Positions 1 to 5,501 of a stretch of 11,021 nt of DNA are shown piece by piece. The position numbers were made by a program, and so were the translations under genes. This DNA comes from 13-2-20CM-68-14 sp036378475 (GTDB lineage Bacteria; Actinomycetota; Thermoleophilia; Gaiellales; Gaiellaceae). The notes below the pieces were generated by a model. That model ran no database searches and was not told where the DNA came from. It saw nothing but the letters and a program-made list of their open reading frames with translations. The stretch is taken from assembly GCA_036378475.1 (NCBI GenBank), contig DASUWJ010000059.1, forward strand, positions 1 to 11,021, in the 5' to 3' direction. Position 1 is the first letter of the stretch; the number at the start of each line of letters is the position of its first letter.

Positions 1-609
1 CGCTACAAGTACGGCCCCAGCAAGTGCAACGGCGACCGGCTCCCCAAAGACCGACTCGAGGAGGCCGTCCTCACCCAGCTCGCCGGTATCTATCGCAACC
101 ACCAGCTGATCAAGCAAGCAGTGGCCGAGGCCGCCGAACGCGGCGAGAGGGAACGGCCAAAACTCGAGCACGCACTCGCTAGTTGCCGCGCCGACATCGC
201 ACAAACCGAACGCAAACTCGACCGCTACTACGAAGCGTTCGAAACAGGCGACCTCTCAGCCACCGACTGCCACCAACGCGTCCACCGCCACAGCGCCCGC
301 CTCGAGACCCTGCGCGAGCAAGAAGCCGACCTCACCCGCCAGCTCGCCAAACACGCCGACGAGCCGCCCGACACGGCCGCCCTCGCGGCGCTCGCCGACC
401 AGCTCGACGACGTCATCGCGAACGAAAGCCCCGAACAAGCAAAAGACCTCCTCCGCATGCTCATCAAGGAGATCCGTGTGCACAACCGCCGCCGAATCCT
501 CCCCACCTACCGCATCCCGGCGACGGTTCGCGCAATACCTCCTAAGGTGGAGCTAGCCGGACTCGAACCGGCGACCTCCTGGGTGCGATCCAGGCGCTCT
601 CCCAACTGA
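1..609 (+). CDS. Serine recombinase, C-terminal part (5'-truncated by window)
   Basis: The frame is open from base 1, so the start and catalytic resolvase domain lie off-window to the left. The visible part begins in the second half of the recombinase zinc ribbon (RYKYGPSKCNGDRLPKDRLEEAV, with one Cys of the Zn site). It continues into the long charged coiled coil typical of large serine recombinases (Pfam zinc_ribbon_recom type), including the recognisable stretch RKLDRYYEAFETGDLS. The final residues, ELAGLEPATSWVRSRRSPN, are translated from the antisense of the tRNA-Ala gene, and the stop at 607-609 lies inside that tRNA. The tail is therefore supplied by the insertion target and not by the recombinase family. 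Codons here are visibly richer in A (gaa, aaa, caa) than in the chromosomal genes to the right, which fits a mobile gene. The family call is firm; the exact type (phage/ICE integrase or smaller element) cannot be told without the N-terminus. Confidence 0.85.
   Translation, partial: RYKYGPSKCNGDRLPKDRLEEAVLTQLAGIYRNHQLIKQAVAEAAERGERERPKLEHALASCRADIAQTERKLDRYYEAFETGDLSATDCHQRVHRHSARLETLREQEADLTRQLAKHADEPPDTAALAALADQLDDVIANESPEQAKDLLRMLIKEIRVHNRRRILPTYRIPATVRAIPPKVELAGLEPATSWVRSRRSPN
541..587. other. Putative attachment-site junction (element / tRNA-Ala 3' half)
   Basis: The recombinase reading frame enters the tRNA-Ala gene from its 3' side, and the tRNA is intact up to its discriminator base at 548. 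Elements that use tRNA genes normally lie beyond the tRNA 3' end and rebuild it on integration, so the crossover should lie between about 541 and the anticodon loop at 585-587. The second copy of the shared core is predicted off-window to the left. The exact core cannot be set from one junction. Confidence 0.45.
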
Positions 610-620
610 GCTATAGCCCC
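548..620 (-). tRNA. tRNA-Ala (anticodon CGC)
   Basis: Read on the minus strand, all arms fold. The 7-bp acceptor stem GGGGCTA/TAGCTCC carries the G3:U70 pair that identifies alanine tRNAs. The D arm is GCTC...GAGC, the anticodon stem is CCTGG/CCAGG around the loop ATCGCAC, and the T arm is GCCGG-TTCGAGT-CCGGC with discriminator A73. Anticodon CGC (plus-strand 585-587) reads GCG codons. The 3' CCA is not encoded (CCT follows). The gene starts only 24 bases after the minus-strand glutaredoxin-like gene ends, so it may be read from that operon; no separate promoter is evident in the gap. Confidence 0.95.
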
Positions 621-644
621 GGGCGGCCGACAGTTTAGCCGCGG

Positions 645-950
645 CTACGGCGAGGCCGGTGCCGCGGAGGCTGCCGTGCGCTTCTCGTCGAGCCGACCGG
701 ACCGGATCGTTTCGGCCATGTCCTTGGACTCCTCGCGATAGACCGAGCCATCCTCGAACTCGATCCAGGGGAATTTCTTTTGGCCGGTGCGCTCGATCGT
801 CCTCGTCCGGCTCTCGTTCTTGAACGCGGATCCCTCCTGCACCACCTCGAAGTCGATACCGGAGTCGCTAAGCGCTTTCTGGACGCGCCAGCATGGATGC
901 GCCCCGAACTTGGCCCACATGCCGCTGCAGCGGTGCAGCTTGATCGCCAT
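645..950 (-). CDS. Glutaredoxin / GST N-terminal domain-like thiol protein
   Basis: A 101-residue thioredoxin-fold protein. The N-terminal strand KLHRC is followed by HPCWRVQKAL at about 18-27, placing a single candidate active-site Cys (C20) at the start of helix 1. FPWIEFEDGSVYRE at 60-73 supplies the cis-proline (P61) and the conserved EDGS turn of glutaredoxin/GST-N domains. There is no second Cys two residues after C20, so monothiol chemistry or simple thiol/glutathione-like binding is more likely than dithiol reduction. No GST C-terminal helical domain follows; the last 15 residues are low-complexity Ala/Ser/Pro. The start is secured by the Shine-Dalgarno sequence AAGGAGG six bases before the ATG. 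The first 28 codons overlap, in another frame, the end of the upstream methyltransferase. The substrate is unknown. Confidence 0.8.
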   Translation of the reverse strand: MAIKLHRCSGMWAKFGAHPCWRVQKALSDSGIDFEVVQEGSAFKNESRTRTIERTGQKKFPWIEFEDGSVYREESKDMAETIRSGRLDEKRTAASAAPASP

Positions 951-1593
951 CAGCTCCCTCCTTTGGACGGATGAGCGTAACGCCGTCGCGCACGGTCAGC
1001 ATTACCGAGGTGACCCGCGGATCGGATTTGACGTGCTCGTTGAACGCCTTGATCGCCTCCGTGCCTTCCGAGTCGTCGTCTTCCAGTACGCGCCCGCTCC
1101 AAAGCGTGTTGTCCGCGGCGATGAAGCCGCGCTCGCCGAGGCGCGGCAGCACGGCCTCGTAGTAGTTGACGTAGTTCGGCTTGTCGGCGTCGATGAAGAC
1201 GAAGTCGAACTCCCCCTCCAGGCGCTCGATCGTCTCGAGCGCCGGGCCGAGATGAATCGTGATCCGGTCTGCGTAGAGGCTCTCCTCGACATAGCGGCGG
1301 GCGACGGCGGCGCGCTCCTGATCGAGCTCGCAGGTGTCGATCCGGCCTCCCTCGGGTAGCCCGGCCGCCATCGACAGGGCCGAGTAGCCGCTGTAGGTGC
1401 CGAGCTCGAGCACGCGCCTGGCGCCGCTCGCGTAGACGAGCAGCTCGAGGAAGCGTCCTTCGACCGTGCCGGTCAGCATCTGCGGCGACTCGAGCGTCTC
1501 GCGAGTCTCCGTCGCGAGCCGGGCCATCAGCTCTTCCGGCTGGGTCGTGTGCTCCTCGGCGTAGCGCTCGATCGGCTCCGGGACGATGTCCAT
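868..1593 (-). CDS. Class I SAM-dependent O-methyltransferase (COMT/PF01596 type)
   Basis: A 241-residue reading frame with the hallmarks of the cation-dependent O-methyltransferase family. SAM motif I is VLELGTYSGYSAL (61-73), the acidic motif II region is DTCELD (86-91), FVFIDADK is at 131-138 with metal-ligand Asp candidates D135 and D137, and AADNTLWSG is at 159-167 with D161/N162. The family generally methylates catechol-like hydroxyls or small phenolics using a divalent metal; the substrate here is unknown. The ATG shares one base with the stop of the MBL gene (TGATG), indicating coupling. The family core ends at about residue 209 (RDGVTLIRP), but the frame runs about 30 residues further through the start of the next gene. 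That tail resembles no part of the family and probably reflects a one-base frame change (see findings). Confidence 0.88.
   Translation of the reverse strand: MDIVPEPIERYAEEHTTQPEELMARLATETRETLESPQMLTGTVEGRFLELLVYASGARRVLELGTYSGYSALSMAAGLPEGGRIDTCELDQERAAVARRYVEESLYADRITIHLGPALETIERLEGEFDFVFIDADKPNYVNYYEAVLPRLGERGFIAADNTLWSGRVLEDDDSEGTEAIKAFNEHVKSDPRVTSVMLTVRDGVTLIRPKEGADGDQAAPLQRHVGQVRGASMLARPESA
957..963 (-). promoter_or_regulatory. Shine-Dalgarno of the glutaredoxin-like gene
   Basis: AAGGAGG on the minus strand with a six-base spacer to ATG at 948-950. It lies inside the methyltransferase reading frame, decides the downstream start, and implies translational coupling. Confidence 0.75.
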
Positions 1594-2261
1594 CAGCTGC
1601 GTTCCACGCGTGAGCCGCCGACGATAGCGTCCTCGCCGTCCGCGAAGCGAACCCAGGCCTTGCCCTTGCCGTCGTAGTCGGGAGACCAGACGACGAGTGT
1701 CGCCTCACGCCCGCCGATCCTGACCTGTTCGGTCCCCTCGGGGTCCGCCCCCCGCCAGACGCGGATGAACGGATTTTCCTCCCACTCGCGCCCGATCGTC
1801 GTCTCGTCCGTGTGACCGGGTAGCACGCGGAGCTCGTGCGGCAGCTGCATCAGCACCTCCAGCACAGAGTTGCGGATCTGGGCGAAATTCCCGCCGCCGA
1901 CCGCGTCCTTGAAGAGGACGTCGCCGGTGAATGCCGCCTCGCCGTTGCAGATGAAGGTCAGATGGTCGTCCTTGTGGCCGGGGGTCGGCAAGGCCTCGAA
2001 GCGAAGCCCTCCGGTCTCGAGCGGCCCCTTGACGACCTCGAGGCCATAGCGGGAGCGAAGCTCTTCGTCACCCGCGATGTGGTCGGGATCGGCGTGGGTC
2101 GTCAGCAGGTGGGTGACGGTCAACCGGTTTCGCTCGACCGCGTCGTGCAGCGGCTGCAACGGCGCCCCCGAATCGACGAAGACGGCCGTCCCGCCTGGCT
2201 CGTCGGCGACGAGGTAGGCGTTCGAGAGCCAGCCCGCATGCAGTGACCGCTCGATCAGCAC
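1593..2261 (-). CDS. MBL-fold metallo-hydrolase (glyoxalase II-like)
   Basis: A 222-residue metallo-beta-lactamase fold protein of glyoxalase II size. The fold is seen in SNAYLVADEPGGTAVFVDSGA (13-33), TTHADPDHIAG (54-64), LPTPGHKDDHL (91-101), FTGDVLFKDAVG (111-122) and LPGHTDETTIGREWEENPF (147-165). Candidate metal ligands are H56, D60, H61, H96, D114 and H150. The usual HxHxDH motif reads HADPDH, so its second His is Asp58, which is atypical and may change metal binding. The family includes hydroxyacylglutathione hydrolases, persulfide dioxygenases and lactonases, and I cannot assign one; the C-terminal 40 residues look lineage-specific. The start is GTG without a Shine-Dalgarno, preceded by TAGCCT seven bases upstream, consistent with a leaderless message. 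First gene of the three-gene set. Confidence 0.85.
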   Translation of the reverse strand: MLIERSLHAGWLSNAYLVADEPGGTAVFVDSGAPLQPLHDAVERNRLTVTHLLTTHADPDHIAGDEELRSRYGLEVVKGPLETGGLRFEALPTPGHKDDHLTFICNGEAAFTGDVLFKDAVGGGNFAQIRNSVLEVLMQLPHELRVLPGHTDETTIGREWEENPFIRVWRGADPEGTEQVRIGGREATLVVWSPDYDGKGKAWVRFADGEDAIVGGSRVERS

Positions 2262-2267
2262 CGAGGG

Positions 2268-2274
2268 TAGGCTA
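2268..2274. promoter_or_regulatory. Symmetric divergent -10 candidate (MBL operon / pspA)
   Basis: TAGGCTA reads TAGGCT on the plus strand (toward pspA) and TAGCCT on the minus strand (toward the MBL gene); both fit TAnnnT. The minus-strand copy is seven bases from the GTG of the MBL gene. The plus-strand copy would start a short leader containing the strong pspA ribosome site. A weak -35-like GTGACC lies at 2243-2248 with a 19-base gap. Assigned by pattern only. Confidence 0.35.
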
Positions 2275-2288
2275 GTTGCGGAACCGAG

Positions 2289-2295
2289 AAGGAGG
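2289..2295 (+). promoter_or_regulatory. Shine-Dalgarno that fixes the pspA start
   Basis: AAGGAGG four bases before ATG at 2300. It rules out the in-frame TTG at 2276, because the site would then lie inside the coding region. Confidence 0.8.
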
Positions 2296-2299
2296 GCAA

Positions 2300-3034
2300 A
2301 TGGCCGGCCTGATGCAACGCGCCTCGACGGTGGCGAAGGCGAAGATTTCGAAGCTCCTTGACCGCGCGGAGAACCCCGAGGAGACGCTCGACTACTCCTA
2401 CGAGAAGCAGCTCGAGCTGCTCCAAAACGTCAAACGCGGCGTCGCCGACGTCGTCACCGCCAAGAAGCGGCTCCAGCTCCAGGAGGCCGAGATCCAGCAG
2501 AACGTGGTCAAGCTGGACACCCAGGCGCGGCAGGCGCTCTCGCAGAACCGGGAGGATCTCGCCCGGCAGGCGCTCGAGCGAAAATCGGCCCTCCAGCAGC
2601 AGCTGCAGGGACTCGACCAGCAGGCGCAGCAGCTCGAGGCGCAGCAGCAGAAGCTCGTCGCCAGCGAGCAGCAGCTACAGGCGAAGGTCGAGGCGTTCCG
2701 CTCGCAGAAGGAAGTGATCAAGGCCCAGTACTCCGCGGCCGAGGCATCCGTCAGAATCGGCGAGGCCGCGACCGGGATCGGCGAGCAGATGGCCGACACG
2801 GGCCTCGCGATCCAGCGCGCGAAAGACAAGACCGAGCAGATGCAGGCCCGCGCCTCGGCGATCGACGAGCTGACGGAGTCGGGCGCGCTCGAGGACTACA
2901 CCTCAGACCAAACGCCGCTCGACCGCGAGCTCTCGCAGATGGCCTCGCAATCGCAGGTCGACCAGGAGCTCGCCCAGATGAAGCAGCAGCTCGGCTCGGG
3001 CGCAGGCAGCGAGCAGAAAGAGCTCAAGCAGTGA
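2300..3034 (+). CDS. pspA: PspA/IM30 family membrane-stress protein
   Basis: A 244-residue protein of PspA/Vipp1 type, related to ESCRT-III membrane-remodelling proteins. The N-terminus MAGLMQRASTVAKAKISKLLDRAENPEETLDYSYEKQ matches the family: an amphipathic helix 0 (about 1-22) and then the conserved AENPEETL turn before the long hairpin coiled coil (about 25-190), very rich in Gln, Glu and Leu. The C-terminal helices (about 195-240) include a polar EDYTSDQTPLDRELSQM segment. Known role of the family: binding stressed cytoplasmic membrane and forming scaffolds that limit ion leakage. There is no PspF-type sigma-54 partner here. Instead the gene overlaps pspAA by four bases (GTGA), and htpX-pspAB follow in convergent orientation, the actinobacterial arrangement. 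Confidence 0.95.
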   Translation: MAGLMQRASTVAKAKISKLLDRAENPEETLDYSYEKQLELLQNVKRGVADVVTAKKRLQLQEAEIQQNVVKLDTQARQALSQNREDLARQALERKSALQQQLQGLDQQAQQLEAQQQKLVASEQQLQAKVEAFRSQKEVIKAQYSAAEASVRIGEAATGIGEQMADTGLAIQRAKDKTEQMQARASAIDELTESGALEDYTSDQTPLDRELSQMASQSQVDQELAQMKQQLGSGAGSEQKELKQ

Positions 3035-3324
3035 TCGTCAGGATCATGGGCGAGGGCCAGTACCGCGTCGCCGACGAGGAGGGTCGGCGTCTGAACGAGC
3101 TCGACCGGCAGGCCGAGCAGGCGCTCGAGCGAGGCGACGAGGAGGGGCTCCAGAAGCTGCTGCGCCAGCTGGCCGAGACCGTGCGCTCGGCGGGCGAGCG
3201 GCTCGACGACGCCGACCTCTCCCCCTCGGACGGGCTCGTCCCTCCTGACGACCTCAGCCTCGAGGAGGCGCGAGAGTTCTTCGAGGGCGAGGGCCTGATT
3301 CCGGACTTGCCCGGCCGGACCTAG
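3031..3324 (+). CDS. pspAA: PspA-associated protein PspAA
   Basis: A 97-residue acidic protein starting at GTG, overlapping the pspA stop by four bases, so it is translationally coupled. The opening MIVRIMGEGQYRVADEEGRRLNELD is the characteristic N-terminus of the small PspAA family found beside PspA in actinobacteria and some archaea. A short beta-rich opening is followed by helices from about residue 20, with the DLSPSDGLVPPDDLSLEEAREFF region near the end. It has no signal peptide or membrane segment. Its biochemical role is not established; position and coupling imply it works with PspA. Confidence 0.88.
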   Translation: MIVRIMGEGQYRVADEEGRRLNELDRQAEQALERGDEEGLQKLLRQLAETVRSAGERLDDADLSPSDGLVPPDDLSLEEAREFFEGEGLIPDLPGRT

Positions 3325-3329
3325 TTCAC

Positions 3330-3347
3330 GCCCGGGCGGCCGCGGGC
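3330..3347. terminator. Possible bidirectional terminator between pspAA and pspAB
   Basis: GCCCG at 3330-3334 can pair with CGGGC at 3343-3347 in the 31-base gap between two convergent stops. The stem is short and no T-run follows on either strand, so this is tentative. Confidence 0.25.
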
Positions 3348-3355
3348 TCGACGGG

Positions 3356-3922
3356 CTAGAGGGGGGCGTCGAAGAGCGCGAACCAGCGGGAGAGGTCCTG
3401 CTCGATCGGCAGCTCCCCCTCGAGCTTCGCCTTCAGCTCCAGCTCCTCGGCGTTGTCTCGCTCCTTCTCCCCCGTGGGGACGAATGGCCAGAAGGCACCC
3501 CGCTTGAAGCCGTAGATCCAGTAGACCGGGTTCTTCGCCCCGTCGAAACGGAAGGCGGCCGCGAGCAGCTGCTCCCCGAAGCCGCGCTCTTCCAGGCCCT
3601 GCGCGACGGCGTGCACCGTCGTCACCTGGTCGTCGAGGTCGGCGTCGCGAACGACGATCCACTCGAAGCCGTAATCGTCCGACTTCCGCTCGAACCGGGA
3701 ACCGGAACCGCTCGCGATCGCGTCGAGCAGCTCCTGGAGCTCGTTCTCGGCCCGGACGAACTGACCCGCCGAGAGCGACTTGAAGACGACACCGCCCGCA
3801 CCGGCCGACTTCAGGCCAAGCTCCGTCTCGAGGGTGACGCGCGCGGTCGTCAGCGCGAACAGCCGCTCGCCTGCCGGGCTCTTCAGCTTCTTGCGCCCAA
3901 AGAGGACGTCGCTCAGGCCCAC
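3356..3922 (-). CDS. pspAB: PspA-associated protein PspAB
   Basis: A 188-residue soluble protein beginning VGLSDVLFGRKKLKSP, the conserved (G)L-DALFGR opening of the PspAB family. Other family-like stretches are LFALTTARVTLET (about 22-34), DDYGFEWIVV (about 82-91), NPVYWIYGFKRGAFWPFVP (about 130-148), RDNAEELELKAKLEGELPIEQDLSRWF (about 154-180) and the final DAPL. The GTG at 3920-3922 was chosen because the conserved N-terminus starts there and it lies one base after the htpX stop. A longer frame up to 3985 would overlap htpX and adds residues antisense to nothing conserved. In actinobacteria this gene is regularly next to htpX; its function is not known, but it is grouped with the PspA response. 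Confidence 0.85.
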   Translation of the reverse strand: MGLSDVLFGRKKLKSPAGERLFALTTARVTLETELGLKSAGAGGVVFKSLSAGQFVRAENELQELLDAIASGSGSRFERKSDDYGFEWIVVRDADLDDQVTTVHAVAQGLEERGFGEQLLAAAFRFDGAKNPVYWIYGFKRGAFWPFVPTGEKERDNAEELELKAKLEGELPIEQDLSRWFALFDAPL

Positions 3923-3923
3923 G

Positions 3924-4850
3924 TTAGGAGAGCGGCCGACCCATCTCTCGAGCGATCTTCTCGAGTGCGGCGAGCCGCTTCTCAAGCGGCGGGTGATCCA
4001 TGAAGATCTCGGCCGTCCGCTGCTTGACGCTCGTCGGGATGATGAAGAAGGCGTTCATCCCGGCGACCTCACGCAGGTCGCGGTCGGGGATCATCGCGAT
4101 CTGGCTGGAGATCTTCTGCAGGGCGCTCATCAGGTATTCCGGTGCCCCCGTGATCAACGCAGAGCCCCGGTCGGCGGCGTACTCGCGGTAGCGCGAGATC
4201 GTCCGGATCAGGATGAAGCTGATCACGTAGACCGCGACCGAGACGAGGAAGACGATCAACCAGACCGGCGTCGAGTTGTTGTTGTTGTTCCTGTTGCCGC
4301 CGCCGAAGCCACCGCCCCACATGCCGGCGTAGAGGCCGAAGCGAGTCAGCAGGGCGGCCAGCATCGCGAAGAAGCTCGCGAGTGTCATCACAAGAACGTC
4401 GCGGTTCGCGACGTGCGAGAGCTCGTGCGCGAGCACGCCCTCGATCTCTTCCTTGTCGAGCCGGCGCCAAAGCCCGGTCGTGACCGCGACCGCGGCGTGC
4501 TTGGGACTCCGCCCGGTCGCAAACGCATTCGGCACGTCCGTGTCGACGATCGCGACCTTGGGTTTCGGTAGGTCGGCCATGGCACAGAGCCGCTCGACCA
4601 CGTCGTGGAGCTCGGGCGCCTCGTCGCGGCCGACGACCTTCGCGCCAGCAGCGAGCAGGGCGAGCTTGTCGGAGGTGTAGTACTGGAAGAAGGCCAGCGC
4701 GATCACGATCACGAGCATCGCGACGAGGCCGACGTTGAGGATCTTGAAGAGGACGATCGCAAAGACGACGTAGAGCAGCCCGAGCAGAAAGCTCGTAAAG
4801 AGCATCCGCAGGGACAGTCCAGCGTCGCGTCCGTATGCCTTGCGTTTCAC
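3924..4850 (-). CDS. htpX: Zinc metalloprotease HtpX (M48 family)
   Basis: A 308-residue membrane-bound M48 peptidase. Two N-terminal membrane segments (about 14-36 and 40-57) precede the catalytic domain. VVGRDEAPELHDVVERLCAMADLPKPKVAIVDTDVPNAFATGRSP is the classic M48 prodomain-like stretch, and HELSH at about 142-146 carries the two zinc His and catalytic Glu. Two more membrane segments follow, and YREYAADRGSA supplies the third zinc ligand (Glu). HtpX degrades damaged membrane proteins during envelope stress. A low-complexity loop, GGGFGGG then five Asn, lies just before the fourth membrane segment. GTG at 4850 was chosen because KRKAYGRDAGLSLRM is the family N-terminus and GAGGGAGG lies upstream. 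Longer starts (ATG 4892, GTG 4901) have no ribosome site and sit on or upstream of the -10 candidate. Followed one base later by pspAB. Confidence 0.92.
   Translation of the reverse strand: MKRKAYGRDAGLSLRMLFTSFLLGLLYVVFAIVLFKILNVGLVAMLVIVIALAFFQYYTSDKLALLAAGAKVVGRDEAPELHDVVERLCAMADLPKPKVAIVDTDVPNAFATGRSPKHAAVAVTTGLWRRLDKEEIEGVLAHELSHVANRDVLVMTLASFFAMLAALLTRFGLYAGMWGGGFGGGNRNNNNNSTPVWLIVFLVSVAVYVISFILIRTISRYREYAADRGSALITGAPEYLMSALQKISSQIAMIPDRDLREVAGMNAFFIIPTSVKQRTAEIFMDHPPLEKRLAALEKIAREMGRPLS
4275..4289 (-). repeat. (AAC)5 trinucleotide run in htpX
   Basis: Five consecutive AAC codons on the coding strand make a run of five Asn in the Gly-rich loop of HtpX. In otherwise GC-rich coding DNA this in-frame microsatellite stands out and could vary in copy number without shifting frame. 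Confidence 0.9.
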
Positions 4851-4891
4851 GAGAATCGAGCCTCCCTCGAGGCGAAAGGGGTACGCGCTCA

Positions 4892-4897
4892 TCGTAG
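4892..4897 (-). promoter_or_regulatory. Candidate -10 of htpX-pspAB
   Basis: TACGAT on the minus strand fits TAnnnT and would start transcription about 35 bases before the GTG at 4850, leaving a leader that holds GAGGGAGG (4861-4868). No clear -35. It also argues against the longer htpX starts at 4892 and 4901. Confidence 0.3.
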
Positions 4898-4956
4898 CCA
4901 CTGGCGGCCGGCTGACCCTTCCCAGGCCGTCCGGCTACGCGGCCGCGCTGCCCGAG

Positions 4957-4971
4957 CGATGGGAAGCATCG
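4957..4971. repeat. Short inverted repeat in the htpX / cytochrome c gap
   Basis: CGATG-GGAAG-CATCG, five-base arms around a five-base centre, lies in the 207-base region between the divergent htpX and cytochrome genes. It could be an operator, but such short repeats also arise by chance. Apart from this repeat and the two -10 candidates I see nothing in the gap. Confidence 0.25.
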
Positions 4972-5043
4972 GACTCGCCAGCTCGCGCTTCCAGACACCC
5001 GTCGGCGCGCCCTTTCAACCCGATTCGCCTCGCCAGCGGCCAG

Positions 5044-5049
5044 TAGACT
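5044..5049 (+). promoter_or_regulatory. Candidate -10 of the cytochrome c gene (leaderless)
   Basis: TAGACT lies eight bases before the ATG at 5058 and there is no Shine-Dalgarno. The spacing would put the transcription start on or next to the ATG. No convincing -35 is seen. Confidence 0.4.
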
Positions 5050-5057
5050 CAGCGCCC

Positions 5058-5489
5058 ATGCGACGCGCCGCCGCCTGTGCCGCTCTCGGTGCGACGTCAC
5101 TCTTCCTCGCGGCCTGCGGCTACGAGGGAACGGTCTCGCCGCTCCCGAAGCGGGTCAGCGGACCGCTGCCGAAGGCCGCAGCCGCCAAGGTCCTGCCGAA
5201 GGGGAATCCGGCCGCCGGCAAGCGGCTCTTCCTCTCGCTCGGCTGTTCGGGATGCCATACCTATGCGCCCGCCGGCGCGACGGGACAGATCGGCCCGGAC
5301 CTCGGCAAGCTCCCGCAGTACGCCAAACAGGCGAACCAGGGGCCGCTCGACCAGTTCGTCGTGACCTCGATCACGAACCCGGGCGCCTACGTCCAGCCGG
5401 GCTACCAAAACGTGATGCCGACCACCTACGCCAACCTGCCGACGAAGCAGCTGGCGGACCTCGTCGCCTTCCTGACGAAGAAGAAGTAG
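5058..5489 (+). CDS. Lipoprotein mono-haem cytochrome c
   Basis: A 143-residue exported electron carrier. The N-terminus MRRAAACAALGATSLFLAACG is a lipoprotein signal peptide with lipobox LAAC and lipidated Cys20. CSGCH at 63-67 is the single haem c attachment site, preceded by GKRLFLSLG as in class I cytochromes c. Met120 in NVMPTTY is the probable sixth iron ligand, and QLADLVAFLTKK forms the typical C-terminal helix. Mature protein would be anchored to the outer face of the cytoplasmic membrane, where it could pass electrons between respiratory complexes or to a periplasmic reductase; the partner is not in the window. A linker of about 25 residues rich in Pro, Lys and Ala separates the lipid anchor from the haem domain. 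It lies 12 bases upstream of serS on the same strand and may be co-transcribed with it. Confidence 0.9.
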   Translation: MRRAAACAALGATSLFLAACGYEGTVSPLPKRVSGPLPKAAAAKVLPKGNPAAGKRLFLSLGCSGCHTYAPAGATGQIGPDLGKLPQYAKQANQGPLDQFVVTSITNPGAYVQPGYQNVMPTTYANLPTKQLADLVAFLTKKK

Positions 5490-5501
5490 CGGCGCGGCAG
5501 C

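Noticed and set aside
787..1359. 190-residue plus-strand frame antisense to the methyltransferase
   Set aside because: Shadow frame; the opposite strand holds clear SAM-binding motifs and this one has no recognisable family features.
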